Shown: positions 28,210 through 37,521, counted from the stretch's first letter. The stretch: DNA of 64,000 bases from Nitrosospira sp. (GCA_026399575.1 JAPLQS010000047.1:17606-81605); one strand, 5' to 3'. Numbers and translations are program-made. The notes: a model not told the origin generated them from the sequence alone.

Positions 28210-30488
28210 TTCCTGGTTGCGGTTCTCGTGCTCCTCGATGATTGTGGCCAGTTCCTCGTGGTGGATTGCAGCTCTTCCTTGGCGGTTTCCAGCTCCTCGT
28301 TGGTGCTTTGCAACTCTTCATTGGCGGACTGGATCTCCTCATTGGCGGACTGCAACTCCTCGTTAGTCGCCTCCTGATCCTCGATGATGGATTGCATGTA
28401 TTCCCGTTCCGCAAGCAACTCATTTTCCAGCTCCTGGATGTGCAGGCTGTTGGCATCTGCAGCGTCCGGCTCCAGCTTGGTCTTCCGGACTACGGCAGCT
28501 TCTGTACTCGACTCGAACAGCACCAGATAATTTGAGGCAGCGGCTTCCGCATGCGCAAGCGGCAGCACCTGCAGATTTATCCTGCGGACGCTGTCATTCT
28601 CGTGCACCTGCACTCCTTCCTTGCGCACCGCGCTGTGCTCCTTGATTGCCTGCTGCACCAGCGTGCGCAGTTCCAGCACCAGATCCGGGCGTGCCATCTT
28701 CAGCAGATTGAGGCTGGCGCTACCGGCAGACGGCTGGATGTAAGGGCCGGTTTGGCCGCGGAATTGGAGTATCTGCATGTCCTGATTGATGATCACGCCC
28801 GGCGGCCCGTACTTCTCCAGAATCAGTTGCTCGGCCTCCTGCTGCACCGTGGTCGGGGATGACATGGCTGTGCGCATGGATGGAATTACGGCAAACGGCG
28901 GCATGGCGTAAGGCATGCTGATGAAATCAGCGCCCGTCCGGAATGCCACGGGCTTGTGGGTGTAAATCTTGTTTTTCTTGTCCAGCAGGGAAAAAAGCTC
29001 CGTTTCGCTGCCGATGCTCTCCGAGGTGCCCAGCATCAGGTAGCCTTCGGCGCGCAAGGCATAGTGAAAAGTGTGCAATACTTTTTTCTGCAGTACCGGA
29101 CCAAGATAAATCATCAGGTTGCGGCAGCAGATCAGGTCGATGCGCGAAAAAGGCGGGTCCTTGGTGACGTTCTGCAGGGCGAACACACAGACGTCGCGGA
29201 TCGGCTTGCAGATCTGGTAGCCGGTTGCCGTCTTGACAAAAAACCGCTGCAGCCGTGCCGGTTCCACGTCTTCGGTTATTCTTTGCGGATAGATGCCCTG
29301 GCGCGCCCTATCGATGGCTTCTTTGTCGATATCGGAGGCGAAGATCTGGAGGCGGGTGGTGCCGACGTTATCGCCGAGAAATTCAAACAAAGCCATCGCG
29401 ACCGAATAAACCTCCTCGCCGGTGGAACAGGCCGGTATCCAGATGCGTAACGGCAGCTCACTGGCACGGCCTGTCATGAGCCGCGGGAAAATTTCTTTCT
29501 TGAGCGCATCGAAAGTTTCCGGGTCACGGAAAAAACTGGTGACATTGATCAGCATGTCCTGAAACAGCGCATCCAGTTCTTTCGGGTGCTCCTGCAGAAA
29601 CTTGACGTAATCTCTTGTTTTGTCCAGTTGATGCAGCACCATGCGCCGTTTGATGCGGCGCTGGATGGTGTTCTGCTTGTAATGCGTGAAGTCGATGCCG
29701 GTACGTGTGCGCAACAGCAGGAATATTTTGTTCAAGTTAATGTTCTTGTCGCCTTCCTCCAGCGCTTCCGGCGAGACGACCAGCAATTCCTGCCGCAGGT
29801 AAGGGTGGCGTGCGATGCGCGCCAACTCGCTGGCAATGTTCTCCGGCGGCAGGACAAAATCCACATGGCCCGTGGCAATCGCGCTGTGCGGCATGCCGCT
29901 GTACTCGGCGGAATCCTCGCTTTGGGCAAAAGTGATGCCGCCTGCCGCCTTGATTGCCTGCAGACCCAAGGTGCCATCCGATGCCGTGCCCGACAGAATG
30001 ACCCCGATCGCATTGTTCTGCCGGTCCTGCGCCAGACTCTGAAAGAAATCGTCTATCGGCATGTGTTTGCCGCGCAGATCCGGACGCGGCATCAGGTGCA
30101 ATATGCCGTGCAGCAGCGCCAGGGTGCAGTTGGGCGGCGTGACATAAATGTAGTTGGGTTCGACCCGCATGTCATCGCTCGCTTCGAGTACCGGCATGGG
30201 CGTTGCGCGTGCCATCAGTTCCGGCAGCAGACTGATATGTTTGGGATCGAGATGCTGCACCAGCACAAAGGCCATGCCGGTGTCCAGCGGCAGCGCCTTG
30301 AGCAGTCTGGTGAATGCACTCAACCCGCCGGCGGAGGCGCCGATGCCCACCACCGGAAATTGATTCGACTGTGCGCCCGGCGGCGTGGCATCCGCATCCG
30401 CTGTGGCAACGGGAGGGGTTGATTTTCTGGCCATAGGTGCCGTTAGGGGTAAGTTATGCGGTAATTCTGGATACAGCGGTTCCTTCAT
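28206..30488 (-). CDS. CheB-CheR fusion (methylesterase/methyltransferase), frameshifted near its C-terminus
   Basis: 760 residues before the frame breaks. A CheB methylesterase domain comes first (VVGIGASAGGLSAF with the active Ser; ILSGTASDG). A CheR domain follows (INVTSFFRDPETFD, ACSTGEEVYSVAM, FSRIDLICCRNLMIYLG). Then come a PAS-like segment and a Glu/Asn/Ser heptad coiled coil (TNEELQSANEEIQSANEELQ). At about 28259-28261 one base appears to be missing, diverting the reading to a short wrong tail (NWPQSSRSTRTATRN). Such fusions sense signals by PAS and act on kinases rather than classical chemotaxis. An alternative Met is at 30434. No receiver domain precedes CheB. Confidence 0.85.
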   Translation of the reverse strand: MKEPLYPELPHNLPLTAPMARKSTPPVATADADATPPGAQSNQFPVVGIGASAGGLSAFTRLLKALPLDTGMAFVLVQHLDPKHISLLPELMARATPMPVLEASDDMRVEPNYIYVTPPNCTLALLHGILHLMPRPDLRGKHMPIDDFFQSLAQDRQNNAIGVILSGTASDGTLGLQAIKAAGGITFAQSEDSAEYSGMPHSAIATGHVDFVLPPENIASELARIARHPYLRQELLVVSPEALEEGDKNINLNKIFLLLRTRTGIDFTHYKQNTIQRRIKRRMVLHQLDKTRDYVKFLQEHPKELDALFQDMLINVTSFFRDPETFDALKKEIFPRLMTGRASELPLRIWIPACSTGEEVYSVAMALFEFLGDNVGTTRLQIFASDIDKEAIDRARQGIYPQRITEDVEPARLQRFFVKTATGYQICKPIRDVCVFALQNVTKDPPFSRIDLICCRNLMIYLGPVLQKKVLHTFHYALRAEGYLMLGTSESIGSETELFSLLDKKNKIYTHKPVAFRTGADFISMPYAMPPFAVIPSMRTAMSSPTTVQQEAEQLILEKYGPPGVIINQDMQILQFRGQTGPYIQPSAGSASLNLLKMARPDLVLELRTLVQQAIKEHSAVRKEGVQVHENDSVRRINLQVLPLAHAEAAASNYLVLFESSTEAAVVRKTKLEPDAADANSLHIQELENELLAEREYMQSIIEDQEATNEELQSANEEIQSANEELQSTNEELETAKEELQSTTRNWPQSSRSTRTATRN

Positions 30489-30556
30489 ATGCTACAGCAT
30501 CCTGCGGTAAAATTCTGCTTGATGCCTGTACCGGAATTGCCCTCACTATAGGCTCC

Positions 30557-30610
30557 CCTATGCCTATGCCTATGCCTATGCCTATGCCTATGCCTATGCC
30601 TATGCCTATG
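30557..30610. repeat. Hexanucleotide tandem repeat, nine units of CCTATG
   Basis: Nine perfect head-to-tail copies of CCTATG (54 bp). On the coding (minus) strand the tract starts within the stop codon of the phosphoribosyltransferase gene and ends about 70 bp before the CheB-CheR start. In-register tracts of this kind are prone to slippage and would change spacing in steps of six. Confidence 0.95.
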
Positions 30611-31259
30611 CTTTTCCCAGGCCGGAATCGCGGCCTGCAGCCGCGAGTATGGCGATGACTTCCGCGTCCGTCACCTGCGGAAAATCCAGGTAAAACTGCC
30701 CCACTGCCTGGAAATTGAGCGGGGCTGACAGGCACACGACCCGATCCGCGTTGTTGCGGATTTTTTTCAGCGTGTCGGGCGGCGCCACCGGCACCGCGCA
30801 GACCAGCTCTGCCGGTTTTTTTGCCCGCAGTGCATGCAGCGCCGCAATCATGGTCGAACCGGTGGCCAGGCCGTCATCGATGACGATGACGATGCGCCCG
30901 GCCGGGTCATGCGGCGGGCGCACCGGCGTGTACTGGATGCGGCGCTGCCGTATCGTTGTCAGTTGCGCGGCAGTTTCCTCCCTGATGTATGCCGCGTCCG
31001 CACCCGCTGCGGCAGCGTAATCCGCCAGGTAAACCCAGCCGCTCTCATCGACCGAACCGATGGCGAATTCCGGATTGCCCGGCGCACGCAATTTGCGCAC
31101 CAACACTACATCCATCTCGCCCTCCAGCCTGGCGGCGATGATCTGCGCCATCGGCACCGCTCCGCGCGGGATCGCCAGTATCAGCGGCTGTCTGCCGCGG
31201 TATTCGGCCAGAGCCGTGGCCAGTTGCTCGGCGGCGGCTATGCGATCTGTAAATATCAT
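30606..31259 (-). CDS. Phosphoribosyltransferase-domain protein
   Basis: 217 residues of the type I PRTase fold; the PRPP loop is IVIVIDDGLATGSTMIAA. The N-terminal LILAIPRGAVPMAQIIA and VVLVRKLRAPGNPEFAIG match the stress-locus predicted phosphoribosyltransferases often found next to dienelactone hydrolases or Hsp20 genes. A GGAGGG ribosome site precedes the ATG. The TAG stop is formed by the first unit of the hexanucleotide repeat, so C-terminal length could vary if the tract changed. The substrate base is unknown. Confidence 0.82.
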   Translation of the reverse strand: MIFTDRIAAAEQLATALAEYRGRQPLILAIPRGAVPMAQIIAARLEGEMDVVLVRKLRAPGNPEFAIGSVDESGWVYLADYAAAAGADAAYIREETAAQLTTIRQRRIQYTPVRPPHDPAGRIVIVIDDGLATGSTMIAALHALRAKKPAELVCAVPVAPPDTLKKIRNNADRVVCLSAPLNFQAVGQFYLDFPQVTDAEVIAILAAAGRDSGLGKA

Positions 31260-31327
31260 GACTCCCTCCGTTAGGACTGATGGCGCAGAAAATAAATAGT
31301 GGCAGGCATGGTGATACTCCCTGGTGG

Positions 31328-33052
31328 TTACATGGTGCGGCTGAGCAGCGTGCGCAGCTCGCGCAGTGGGCGGGTGTTGAGCGTGTTGTGTTTTTCCAGC
31401 CAGCCGCGCCGCGCCTGGCCGATGCCGAAACGCAGGTTGGCAAAATCAAACGTGCTGTGCGCATCGGAATTGACACTGACCAGCACCCCCTCCTCCCTGG
31501 CCATCTGGCAATAGCTGTCGAGCAGATCCAGCCGCTCCGGATGGGCATTGAGTTCGAGAAAACAGCCACGGCTTCTGGCCTCGCGAATAATGCGCGGCAT
31601 ATCCACATCGTACGGAGCACGCTGCTGGATCAGCCGCCCGCTGGGATGCGCCAGCATGGTGAAATGCGGGTGTGCCATGGCGCGCAGGATGCGCTCGGTC
31701 TGCTTGGCGCGCGACAGTTCGAACTTGCTGTGCACCGCGCCCAGCACCAGGTCGAGCTGCCCCAGCACTTCGTCCGGCAGATCCAGGCTGCCGTCTTCCA
31801 GGATGTCCACCTCGATGCCCTTGAGCAAAGTAATCCCCTCCAGTTCCGCATTCAGCCGGTCGATATCTTCGCACTGCCGCGCCAGCCGCAGCGGGTTGAG
31901 GCCGTGCGCCACGCTCAGCCGGCGCGAATGTTCGGTGATGGCCAGATATTCAAAGCCGTATGCCTTGGCGGCCAGCGCCATTTCGCGCAGGGTATTGTGG
32001 CCGTCGGTGGCTTTGGTGTGAACGTGCAGGTCGCCGCGCAAATCGCCCAGTTGCAGCAGTTGCGGCAGCCGTCCGGCTTGCGCCAGCGCAATCTCGCCGC
32101 GGTTCTCCCGCAACTCCGGCGGGATATAGGACATGCCGAGCGCAGCATAAACCGACTCCTCAGTTTCGCCGGCGATACGGGTTTTCCCGCGGTACACGCC
32201 GTATTCGTTGATCTTCAGCCCACGTTGCTGCGCCAGCCGGCGCACCGCGATATTATGTGCCTTGGAGCCGGTGAAATAATGCAGCGCAGCGCCGTAGCTT
32301 TCTTCTGCGACCACGCGCAAGTCCACCTGCAGGCCGCAGCGGAGTATCACGCTGGCGCGGGTGCTGCCGGCCGCCAGTGTATCGGCTACTTCCTCATAGC
32401 CGATGAAGCGCTGTATCACCGCTCTGGCCGCGGCGGCTGTGACGAGTATATCCAGGTCGCCGACGGTCTCGCGCATGCGGCGGAAACTGCCGGCCACCGT
32501 TACCCGCGTTACGCCCGGCAACAGCATCAGGAAGGCCCTTAACGCATCGGCATATTGCGCCGCCACCGCCAGCTTGAAACGGCGCGTCTGGCTGGCATGC
32601 GCCTCGACCGCCTGCAGGATATTGAGTTCGCTCTTTTCGCCGAAACCCGGCAGCACGCGGATGCGCCCGTCGCGCGCTGCGCGATAGAGCTGCTCGACGG
32701 TCTGCACCTCAAGATCGTGATACAGCGCCTTGACGCGCTTGGGGCCGAGGCCAGGAATTTTCAGCAGTTCGGTGATGGCGGGCGGCAATTCCTGACGCAG
32801 ACGTTCCAGCAAGCTGCAACGACCACTGGCAACTATCTCCCTGATCTTGGCAGCAAGGTCGTTACCGATGCCGGGCAGGCGGGTCAGATCCTCGCCCTGT
32901 TCCAGCAGCAGCGAAACTTCCGCGGGAAGTTCGCCAATGCTGCGTGCGGCATTGCGGTAGGCGCGGATGCGGAACGGGTTCGCCCCCTGGATCTCAAGCA
33001 GGTCGGCGATCTCCTCAAAAATGACAGCGACATCGGCGTTGTGGTGCGGCAT
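31328..33052 (-). CDS. polX: DNA polymerase X with PHP exonuclease domain
   Basis: 574 residues. N-terminal helix-hairpin-helix domain (LPGIGNDLAAKIREI; IPGLGPKRVKALY), family X polymerase domain with VAGSFRRMRETVGDLDILV (two catalytic Asp) and the third Asp in LQVDLRVV, then a PHP domain (DLHVHTKATDG, ITEHSRRL, GIEVDIL, NSDAHS) with metal ligands. Bacterial PolX fills gaps and processes 3' ends in base-excision repair. All catalytic residues appear present. Confidence 0.93.
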   Translation of the reverse strand: MPHHNADVAVIFEEIADLLEIQGANPFRIRAYRNAARSIGELPAEVSLLLEQGEDLTRLPGIGNDLAAKIREIVASGRCSLLERLRQELPPAITELLKIPGLGPKRVKALYHDLEVQTVEQLYRAARDGRIRVLPGFGEKSELNILQAVEAHASQTRRFKLAVAAQYADALRAFLMLLPGVTRVTVAGSFRRMRETVGDLDILVTAAAARAVIQRFIGYEEVADTLAAGSTRASVILRCGLQVDLRVVAEESYGAALHYFTGSKAHNIAVRRLAQQRGLKINEYGVYRGKTRIAGETEESVYAALGMSYIPPELRENRGEIALAQAGRLPQLLQLGDLRGDLHVHTKATDGHNTLREMALAAKAYGFEYLAITEHSRRLSVAHGLNPLRLARQCEDIDRLNAELEGITLLKGIEVDILEDGSLDLPDEVLGQLDLVLGAVHSKFELSRAKQTERILRAMAHPHFTMLAHPSGRLIQQRAPYDVDMPRIIREARSRGCFLELNAHPERLDLLDSYCQMAREEGVLVSVNSDAHSTFDFANLRFGIGQARRGWLEKHNTLNTRPLRELRTLLSRTM

Positions 33053-33171
33053 GCGGGATACTCCTTGCTGTAATCAGCCTAGTATATCCAGCCGGCTAAA
33101 GCTATCTTGGAGTATGGATTATGCAACGGCAAGCGCGCAGCAAAAACCCGTACCGTAGACTGAATCACACC

Positions 33172-33588
33172 ATGCCAACCTCATCTTCGCCGTATTTCCA
33201 GCATGACGCCGACATCGGCATCATCGGCCGCGGCACGACGCTGGAACAGGCATTCGAAGCCGCCGCGCAGGCGGTCTTTGCCATTGTCACGGATCTGACT
33301 CTGGTGCAGCCCAGCAGCATTTTGACGCTCGAGTTCGAAGAGGCCGACCCGGAACTCGCGCTGGTTACCTGGCTCAACCTGCTGCTCGGCAAAGCACGCG
33401 AACAAGGCATGGTCTTCAGCCGCTTCCACGTGCAGCAGCATGGCAGTCAGTGGCGCGCCGATGCTGTGGGTGAAAAATGGCGAGACGGTCTGGAGCGCGG
33501 CGTGGAAGTTAAAGGCGCAACCCTGACCATGCTGTCGGTGAAGCAGACCGGGGCAATGTGGGAAGCGCGTTGTATCGTGGATGTGTGA
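33172..33588 (+). CDS. Archease-family protein
   Basis: 138 residues from MPTSSSPYFQHDADIG; the FQHDADIGIIGRG start with its conserved Asp residues, the DPELALVTWLNLLL centre, and the C-terminal VKGATLTMLSVKQ are the archease pattern. Archease activates RtcB by promoting its guanylylation. It overlaps or abuts rtcB, so they form a two-gene RNA repair unit. A start 51 bases upstream adds an atypical basic extension. Confidence 0.9.
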   Translation: MPTSSSPYFQHDADIGIIGRGTTLEQAFEAAAQAVFAIVTDLTLVQPSSILTLEFEEADPELALVTWLNLLLGKAREQGMVFSRFHVQQHGSQWRADAVGEKWRDGLERGVEVKGATLTMLSVKQTGAMWEARCIVDV

Positions 33589-33589
33589 C

Positions 33590-35017
33590 ATGAATCTGGA
33601 GCAATTACGCCAGCTGCAACCTTACCTGTGGAGCCTGCCGCGCGCGTCCGGCGAACAGCGCGCAGAGGTGCTGCTGTATGGCACTGCACCGCTGCTTGCA
33701 AGCATGGACGACAAGGTGCTGGAACAAATCGCCAATGTCGCTGCGCTGCCGGGTCTGGTCGGCGCCGCGATGACCATGCCGGACGCACACTGGGGCTATG
33801 GCTTCCCGATCGGTGGGGTGGCAGCATTCGATGCCGAACAGGGCGGCGTGATCTCCGCCGGCGGCGTCGGCTTTGATATTTCCTGCGGCATCCGCTGCCT
33901 GCGCAGCAACCTTGATTTGGCCGACGCAGCCGCACATTTCACCCGGCTTGCGGACACGCTGTTCCGCGCCATTCCCGCCGGCGTGGGCGAAGAAGGCGAG
34001 CTGAAACTGAATCCCGCCCAGCTCGACCAGGTGCTGCTGGATGGCGCGCACTGGGCGGTACAACACGGTTATGGCAATGCGGCCGATCTGGCATATGTGG
34101 AAGAACAGGGTCGTGTTGCCGGTGCCGTGCCGGCTTATGTATCGGAGCTGGCCAAGAAACGCCAGCGCGGCGAAATGGGCACGCTTGGTTCCGGCAATCA
34201 TTACCTTGAAGTGCAGGTGGTGGAACGCATTTACGATAGTGCTGCGGCACTGGCTTTTGGTCTGCATCCAGGCCAGATCGTGATTTCGATCCACTGCGGC
34301 TCGCGCGGACTGGGACATCAGATCGGCACCGATTATCTGCTGATGCTGGCCAAGGCTGCCAGCCGCCTTGGCATCCGCCTGCCCAATCGCGAACTGGCCT
34401 GCGCGCCGATCAAGTCGGCAGAAGGCCAGCAATATCTCGGGGCGATGAATGCCGCGATCAACTGCGCTCTCGCCAACCGGCAAATCCTGACCCAGTTGAC
34501 GCGCAGCGCCTGCACGCAAGTTTATCCCCAGGCCGAGCTGGAAACCCTGTTTGATGTCTCGCATAACACCTGCAAGGTGGAAACGCACGCAATCGACGGC
34601 AAGCCCAGGTTGCTGCATGTGCACCGCAAAGGTGCAACGCGCGCATTCGGCCCTGGGCACGCCATGCTGCCGCAACGCTACCGTGCGGTGGGACAGCCGG
34701 TCGTGATTGGCGGCAGCATGGGTAGCGGCTCGTACATCCTCGCCGGCAACAGCGGCAACCCGGCATACTCATCCGCCAGCCACGGTGCCGGCCGCGCCAT
34801 GAGCCGGCATCAGGCACTGACCCACTGGCGTGGCCGGGAATTGATCGACGAACTGGCGCAACAAGGCATACTGATCCGCACGCGCTCGATGCGCGGAGCG
34901 GCAGAGGAAGCACCGGGCGCGTATAAGAATGTTGATCTGGTGGCGGAAGCAACCGAACAGGCAGGGCTCGCGCGCCGGGTTGCTTATCTGCGACCGAAAG
35001 TGTGTGTGAAAGGATGA
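33590..35017 (+). CDS. rtcB: RtcB-family RNA-splicing ligase
   Basis: About 475 residues. It joins 2',3'-cyclic-phosphate (or 3'-phosphate) and 5'-OH RNA ends using GTP. Metal and active-site motifs are visible: MPDAHWGYGFPIGGVAAF, GGVGFDISCGIR, GSGNHYLEVQ, IHCGSRGLGHQ, and SASHGAGRAMSR with the guanylylated His. An in-frame ATG at 33581 lies inside archease; 33590 gives the usual start MNLEQL. The archease neighbour supports function in RNA repair. Confidence 0.93.
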   Translation: MNLEQLRQLQPYLWSLPRASGEQRAEVLLYGTAPLLASMDDKVLEQIANVAALPGLVGAAMTMPDAHWGYGFPIGGVAAFDAEQGGVISAGGVGFDISCGIRCLRSNLDLADAAAHFTRLADTLFRAIPAGVGEEGELKLNPAQLDQVLLDGAHWAVQHGYGNAADLAYVEEQGRVAGAVPAYVSELAKKRQRGEMGTLGSGNHYLEVQVVERIYDSAAALAFGLHPGQIVISIHCGSRGLGHQIGTDYLLMLAKAASRLGIRLPNRELACAPIKSAEGQQYLGAMNAAINCALANRQILTQLTRSACTQVYPQAELETLFDVSHNTCKVETHAIDGKPRLLHVHRKGATRAFGPGHAMLPQRYRAVGQPVVIGGSMGSGSYILAGNSGNPAYSSASHGAGRAMSRHQALTHWRGRELIDELAQQGILIRTRSMRGAAEEAPGAYKNVDLVAEATEQAGLARRVAYLRPKVCVKG

Positions 35018-35035
35018 CTTTCTTCAGGAGATAAC

Positions 35036-35476
35036 ATGTACCAGCATATTCTGATTCCGGTTGACGGCAGCCCGACTTCCGACCGCGCACTGCAGGAAGC
35101 GCTTGCATTCGCCCGCCAGCACAAGGTGCAACTGCAACTGCTGCACGTGCTGGAGGAGATCCACTTTGTGGATATAGAAAGTTCCATCAATTATGCCGAG
35201 CTGCAGGAAAGCATACGAAACAGCGGGGCGAAAGTCCTGACGCAGGCACAAGTACTGGTGCAGCAGGCAGGCATGACGGCAGAGACAAAATTGCTCGAAG
35301 CCGGCGGTGAACGCGTCGCCAGCGTGATCGTAGCAGAAGCCGAACGCTGGCCGGCGGATCTGATCGTAATCGGCACCCACGGCCGCACCGGTTTCAGCCG
35401 CCTGCTGTTCGGCAGTGTCGCCGAAGGGGTGGTGCGTACGGCACCGGTACCCGTGTTGCTGATCCGCGCCAATTGA
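35036..35476 (+). CDS. Universal stress protein (UspA family)
   Basis: A 146-residue single Usp domain. The N-terminal HILIPVDGSPTSDRAL and the C-terminal GTHGRTGFSRLLFGSVAE match the ATP-binding type (GxHG-R-9x-GS). It lies 18 bp after rtcB and 62 bp before the nicotinamidase gene, in the same direction, so co-expression is likely. Confidence 0.9.
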   Translation: MYQHILIPVDGSPTSDRALQEALAFARQHKVQLQLLHVLEEIHFVDIESSINYAELQESIRNSGAKVLTQAQVLVQQAGMTAETKLLEAGGERVASVIVAEAERWPADLIVIGTHGRTGFSRLLFGSVAEGVVRTAPVPVLLIRAN

Positions 35477-35538
35477 CGCCGACATGAATCAGCACCGAGA
35501 TTTGGATCGCAACCGCCCGTGGGCGCAACCTGCCGGGG

Positions 35539-36123
35539 ATGAAAGCCGTGCTTGAGAGCGGCGACGCCCTGCTTGTGGTCGATATGCAGAACGATTTTAT
35601 GCCGGGCGGCAGTCTGGCCGTGCCGCGGAGCGACGAGATCATTCCGCTGCTCAACCGTTATATTGCGTGGTTTCATGCGCATGACCTGCCGGTTTTCGCC
35701 ACCCGCGACTGGCACCCGCCGGATCACTGCTCTTTCCTGCCACAAGGCGGCCCATGGCCGCCGCACTGCATTGCGGCCACAGCGGGCGCGGCTTTCCCCG
35801 CCGCGCTGGTGCTGCCCGCCGACACCCGCATCATCTCCAAAGCCACCCACCGCGAGCAGGATGCCTACTCCGGTTTTGCCGGCACCCAGCTCGACGCCCT
35901 GCTGCAAGCGGACAACGTGCGCCGGCTGTTCGTCGGCGGAATTGCCACCGAGTACTGCGTGCGCAACACCGTGCAGGATGCGCTGCAACGCCACTACACG
36001 GTGTTCGTGCTGCTGGATGCGGTACGCGCATTGAATCTGCAGGCCGATGCCGGCCCGCAGGCGCTGGAGGCAATGGCGCATTTGGGCGCAATTCCGCTCC
36101 ACTTCGAGGCGCTCAACGCATGA
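35539..36123 (+). CDS. pncA: Nicotinamidase (isochorismatase fold)
   Basis: 194 residues. It hydrolyses nicotinamide to nicotinate in NAD salvage. The catalytic triad is visible: Asp in LLVVDMQNDFMPGG, Lys in IISKATHREQDAYS, and the nucleophile Cys in GIATEYCVRNT. Metal-binding residues are in RDWHPPDHCSF. The stop overlaps pncB as ATGA, which pairs the two salvage steps. Confidence 0.92.
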   Translation: MKAVLESGDALLVVDMQNDFMPGGSLAVPRSDEIIPLLNRYIAWFHAHDLPVFATRDWHPPDHCSFLPQGGPWPPHCIAATAGAAFPAALVLPADTRIISKATHREQDAYSGFAGTQLDALLQADNVRRLFVGGIATEYCVRNTVQDALQRHYTVFVLLDAVRALNLQADAGPQALEAMAHLGAIPLHFEALNA

Positions 36124-37457
36124 ACCCGCAGTCCAGTCCCCTTTTGACCGACCTGTATCAGTTGCTGATGCTGCAAAGCTATCGCGATCACGGCATGGAG
36201 GATACTGCCGTGTTCGAACTGTTCGTGCGCAAGCTGCCGCCGGGGCGGAATTTCATGGTTGCGGCCGGACTGGAACAGGTGCTGGATTTCCTCGAAAACC
36301 TGAAATTCTCGCCGGAAGAATTGGCCTGGCTTGCCAGCCGTTTTCCACCTGCCTTCATTGCCTATCTCGAGCAGTTTCGGTTCGATGGTGATGTTCACGC
36401 CATGGCGGAAGGCACGATATTTTTCCCCAATCAGCCCATCCTGCAGATCAGCGCCGCGCTGCCGCAAGCCCAGCTGGTCGAATCGCGCGTGATGAATCTG
36501 CTGCATTTCGAGACGCTGATTGCCTCCAAGGCTGCCCGCTCGGTGCTGGTGGCGCCGGACAAGCTGCTGGTGGATTTCGGCATGCGCCGGGCGCACGGCG
36601 CGGAGGCAGCGCTGCTCGCGGCGCGGGCGAGCTATCTGGCGGGATTTTCCGGCAGCGCCACCGTGCTGGCCGGAACGCTGTATGACATTCCGCTGTTCGG
36701 CACCATGGCGCACTCCTACATCCAGGCGCATGCCGATGAAACGAGCGCTTTCGAGCATTTCGCCCGTTCCCATCCGGACAACGTGATCCTGCTGATCGAC
36801 ACCTATGACACCGAAGCCGCCGCCGCCAAGGTAGTCACGCTGGCGCGCAAGCTGCAGGCGGATGGCATCAGCATCAAGGGCGTGCGCCTGGACAGCGGCG
36901 ATCTGGCAGCGCATGCCCGGCAGGTGCGGCAAATACTCGACGCGGGCGGACTGCAGCAGGCAACCATATTTGCCAGCGGCAACCTGGACGAATACCGGCT
37001 GCATGCACTGCTGTCTTCTGCTGCACCGATAGACGGCTTCGGTGTCGGCACTGCGCTGGATATCTCCAGCGACTCCCCATCGCTGGACTGTGCCTACAAA
37101 CTGCAGGAGTATGCCGGCAAACCGCGCCGCAAGCGCTCGGAGGGCAAGGCCACCTGGCCGGGGAGAAAGCAGGTTTACCGCAGCTACAGCGTCGATGGCT
37201 GCCTGGCCGGCGATGTGGTGGCGCTGGCGGAAAATGATCCGCAGGCGGGCGAGGCGCTGCTCCAACCGGTAATGCGTGCCGGCCGGCGCATCGCGGCGCA
37301 TGCCCCGCTGCAGCAACTGCGCCGGCAGACAGTGGCGGGATATGCCCATCTGCCGCATACCATGGCCACACTCGACACCGCTCCCGCCTACCCGGTAACG
37401 ATATCCGCAGCACTGCAGGCATTGGCGCAGCAACTGGATGCGGAGCAGGTCAAATAA
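36120..37457 (+). CDS. pncB: Nicotinate phosphoribosyltransferase
   Basis: 445 residues. It forms nicotinate mononucleotide from nicotinate and PRPP. N-terminal LTDLYQLLMLQSYRDHG, central VDFGMRRAHGAEAALLAAR, GTMAHSYIQAH (with the conserved His), and LLIDTYDTEAA plus IKGVRLDSGDL are family features. The ATG at 36120 overlaps the pncA stop; the longer open frame upstream is only the shadow of pncA. It would recycle NAD used by stress-induced enzymes or damage. Confidence 0.92.
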   Translation: MNPQSSPLLTDLYQLLMLQSYRDHGMEDTAVFELFVRKLPPGRNFMVAAGLEQVLDFLENLKFSPEELAWLASRFPPAFIAYLEQFRFDGDVHAMAEGTIFFPNQPILQISAALPQAQLVESRVMNLLHFETLIASKAARSVLVAPDKLLVDFGMRRAHGAEAALLAARASYLAGFSGSATVLAGTLYDIPLFGTMAHSYIQAHADETSAFEHFARSHPDNVILLIDTYDTEAAAAKVVTLARKLQADGISIKGVRLDSGDLAAHARQVRQILDAGGLQQATIFASGNLDEYRLHALLSSAAPIDGFGVGTALDISSDSPSLDCAYKLQEYAGKPRRKRSEGKATWPGRKQVYRSYSVDGCLAGDVVALAENDPQAGEALLQPVMRAGRRIAAHAPLQQLRRQTVAGYAHLPHTMATLDTAPAYPVTISAALQALAQQLDAEQVK

Positions 37458-37521
37458 AGTAGTTGCCGGTCAGATACCCTGCGGATTGGTGCGCTGTGAA
37501 ATTTTATTAGCGAGGATGCCC

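Noticed and set aside
28280..28400. DNA repeats in the CheB-CheR gene resembling a tandem array
   Set aside because: They encode heptads of a coiled coil (NEELQS-type) and drift in sequence, so they reflect protein structure, not a CRISPR or minisatellite.
30454..30735. A Gly-Ile or Met-Pro repeat peptide across the hexanucleotide tract
   Set aside because: Produced by translating the tandem repeat in non-coding frames; no start signals or homology.
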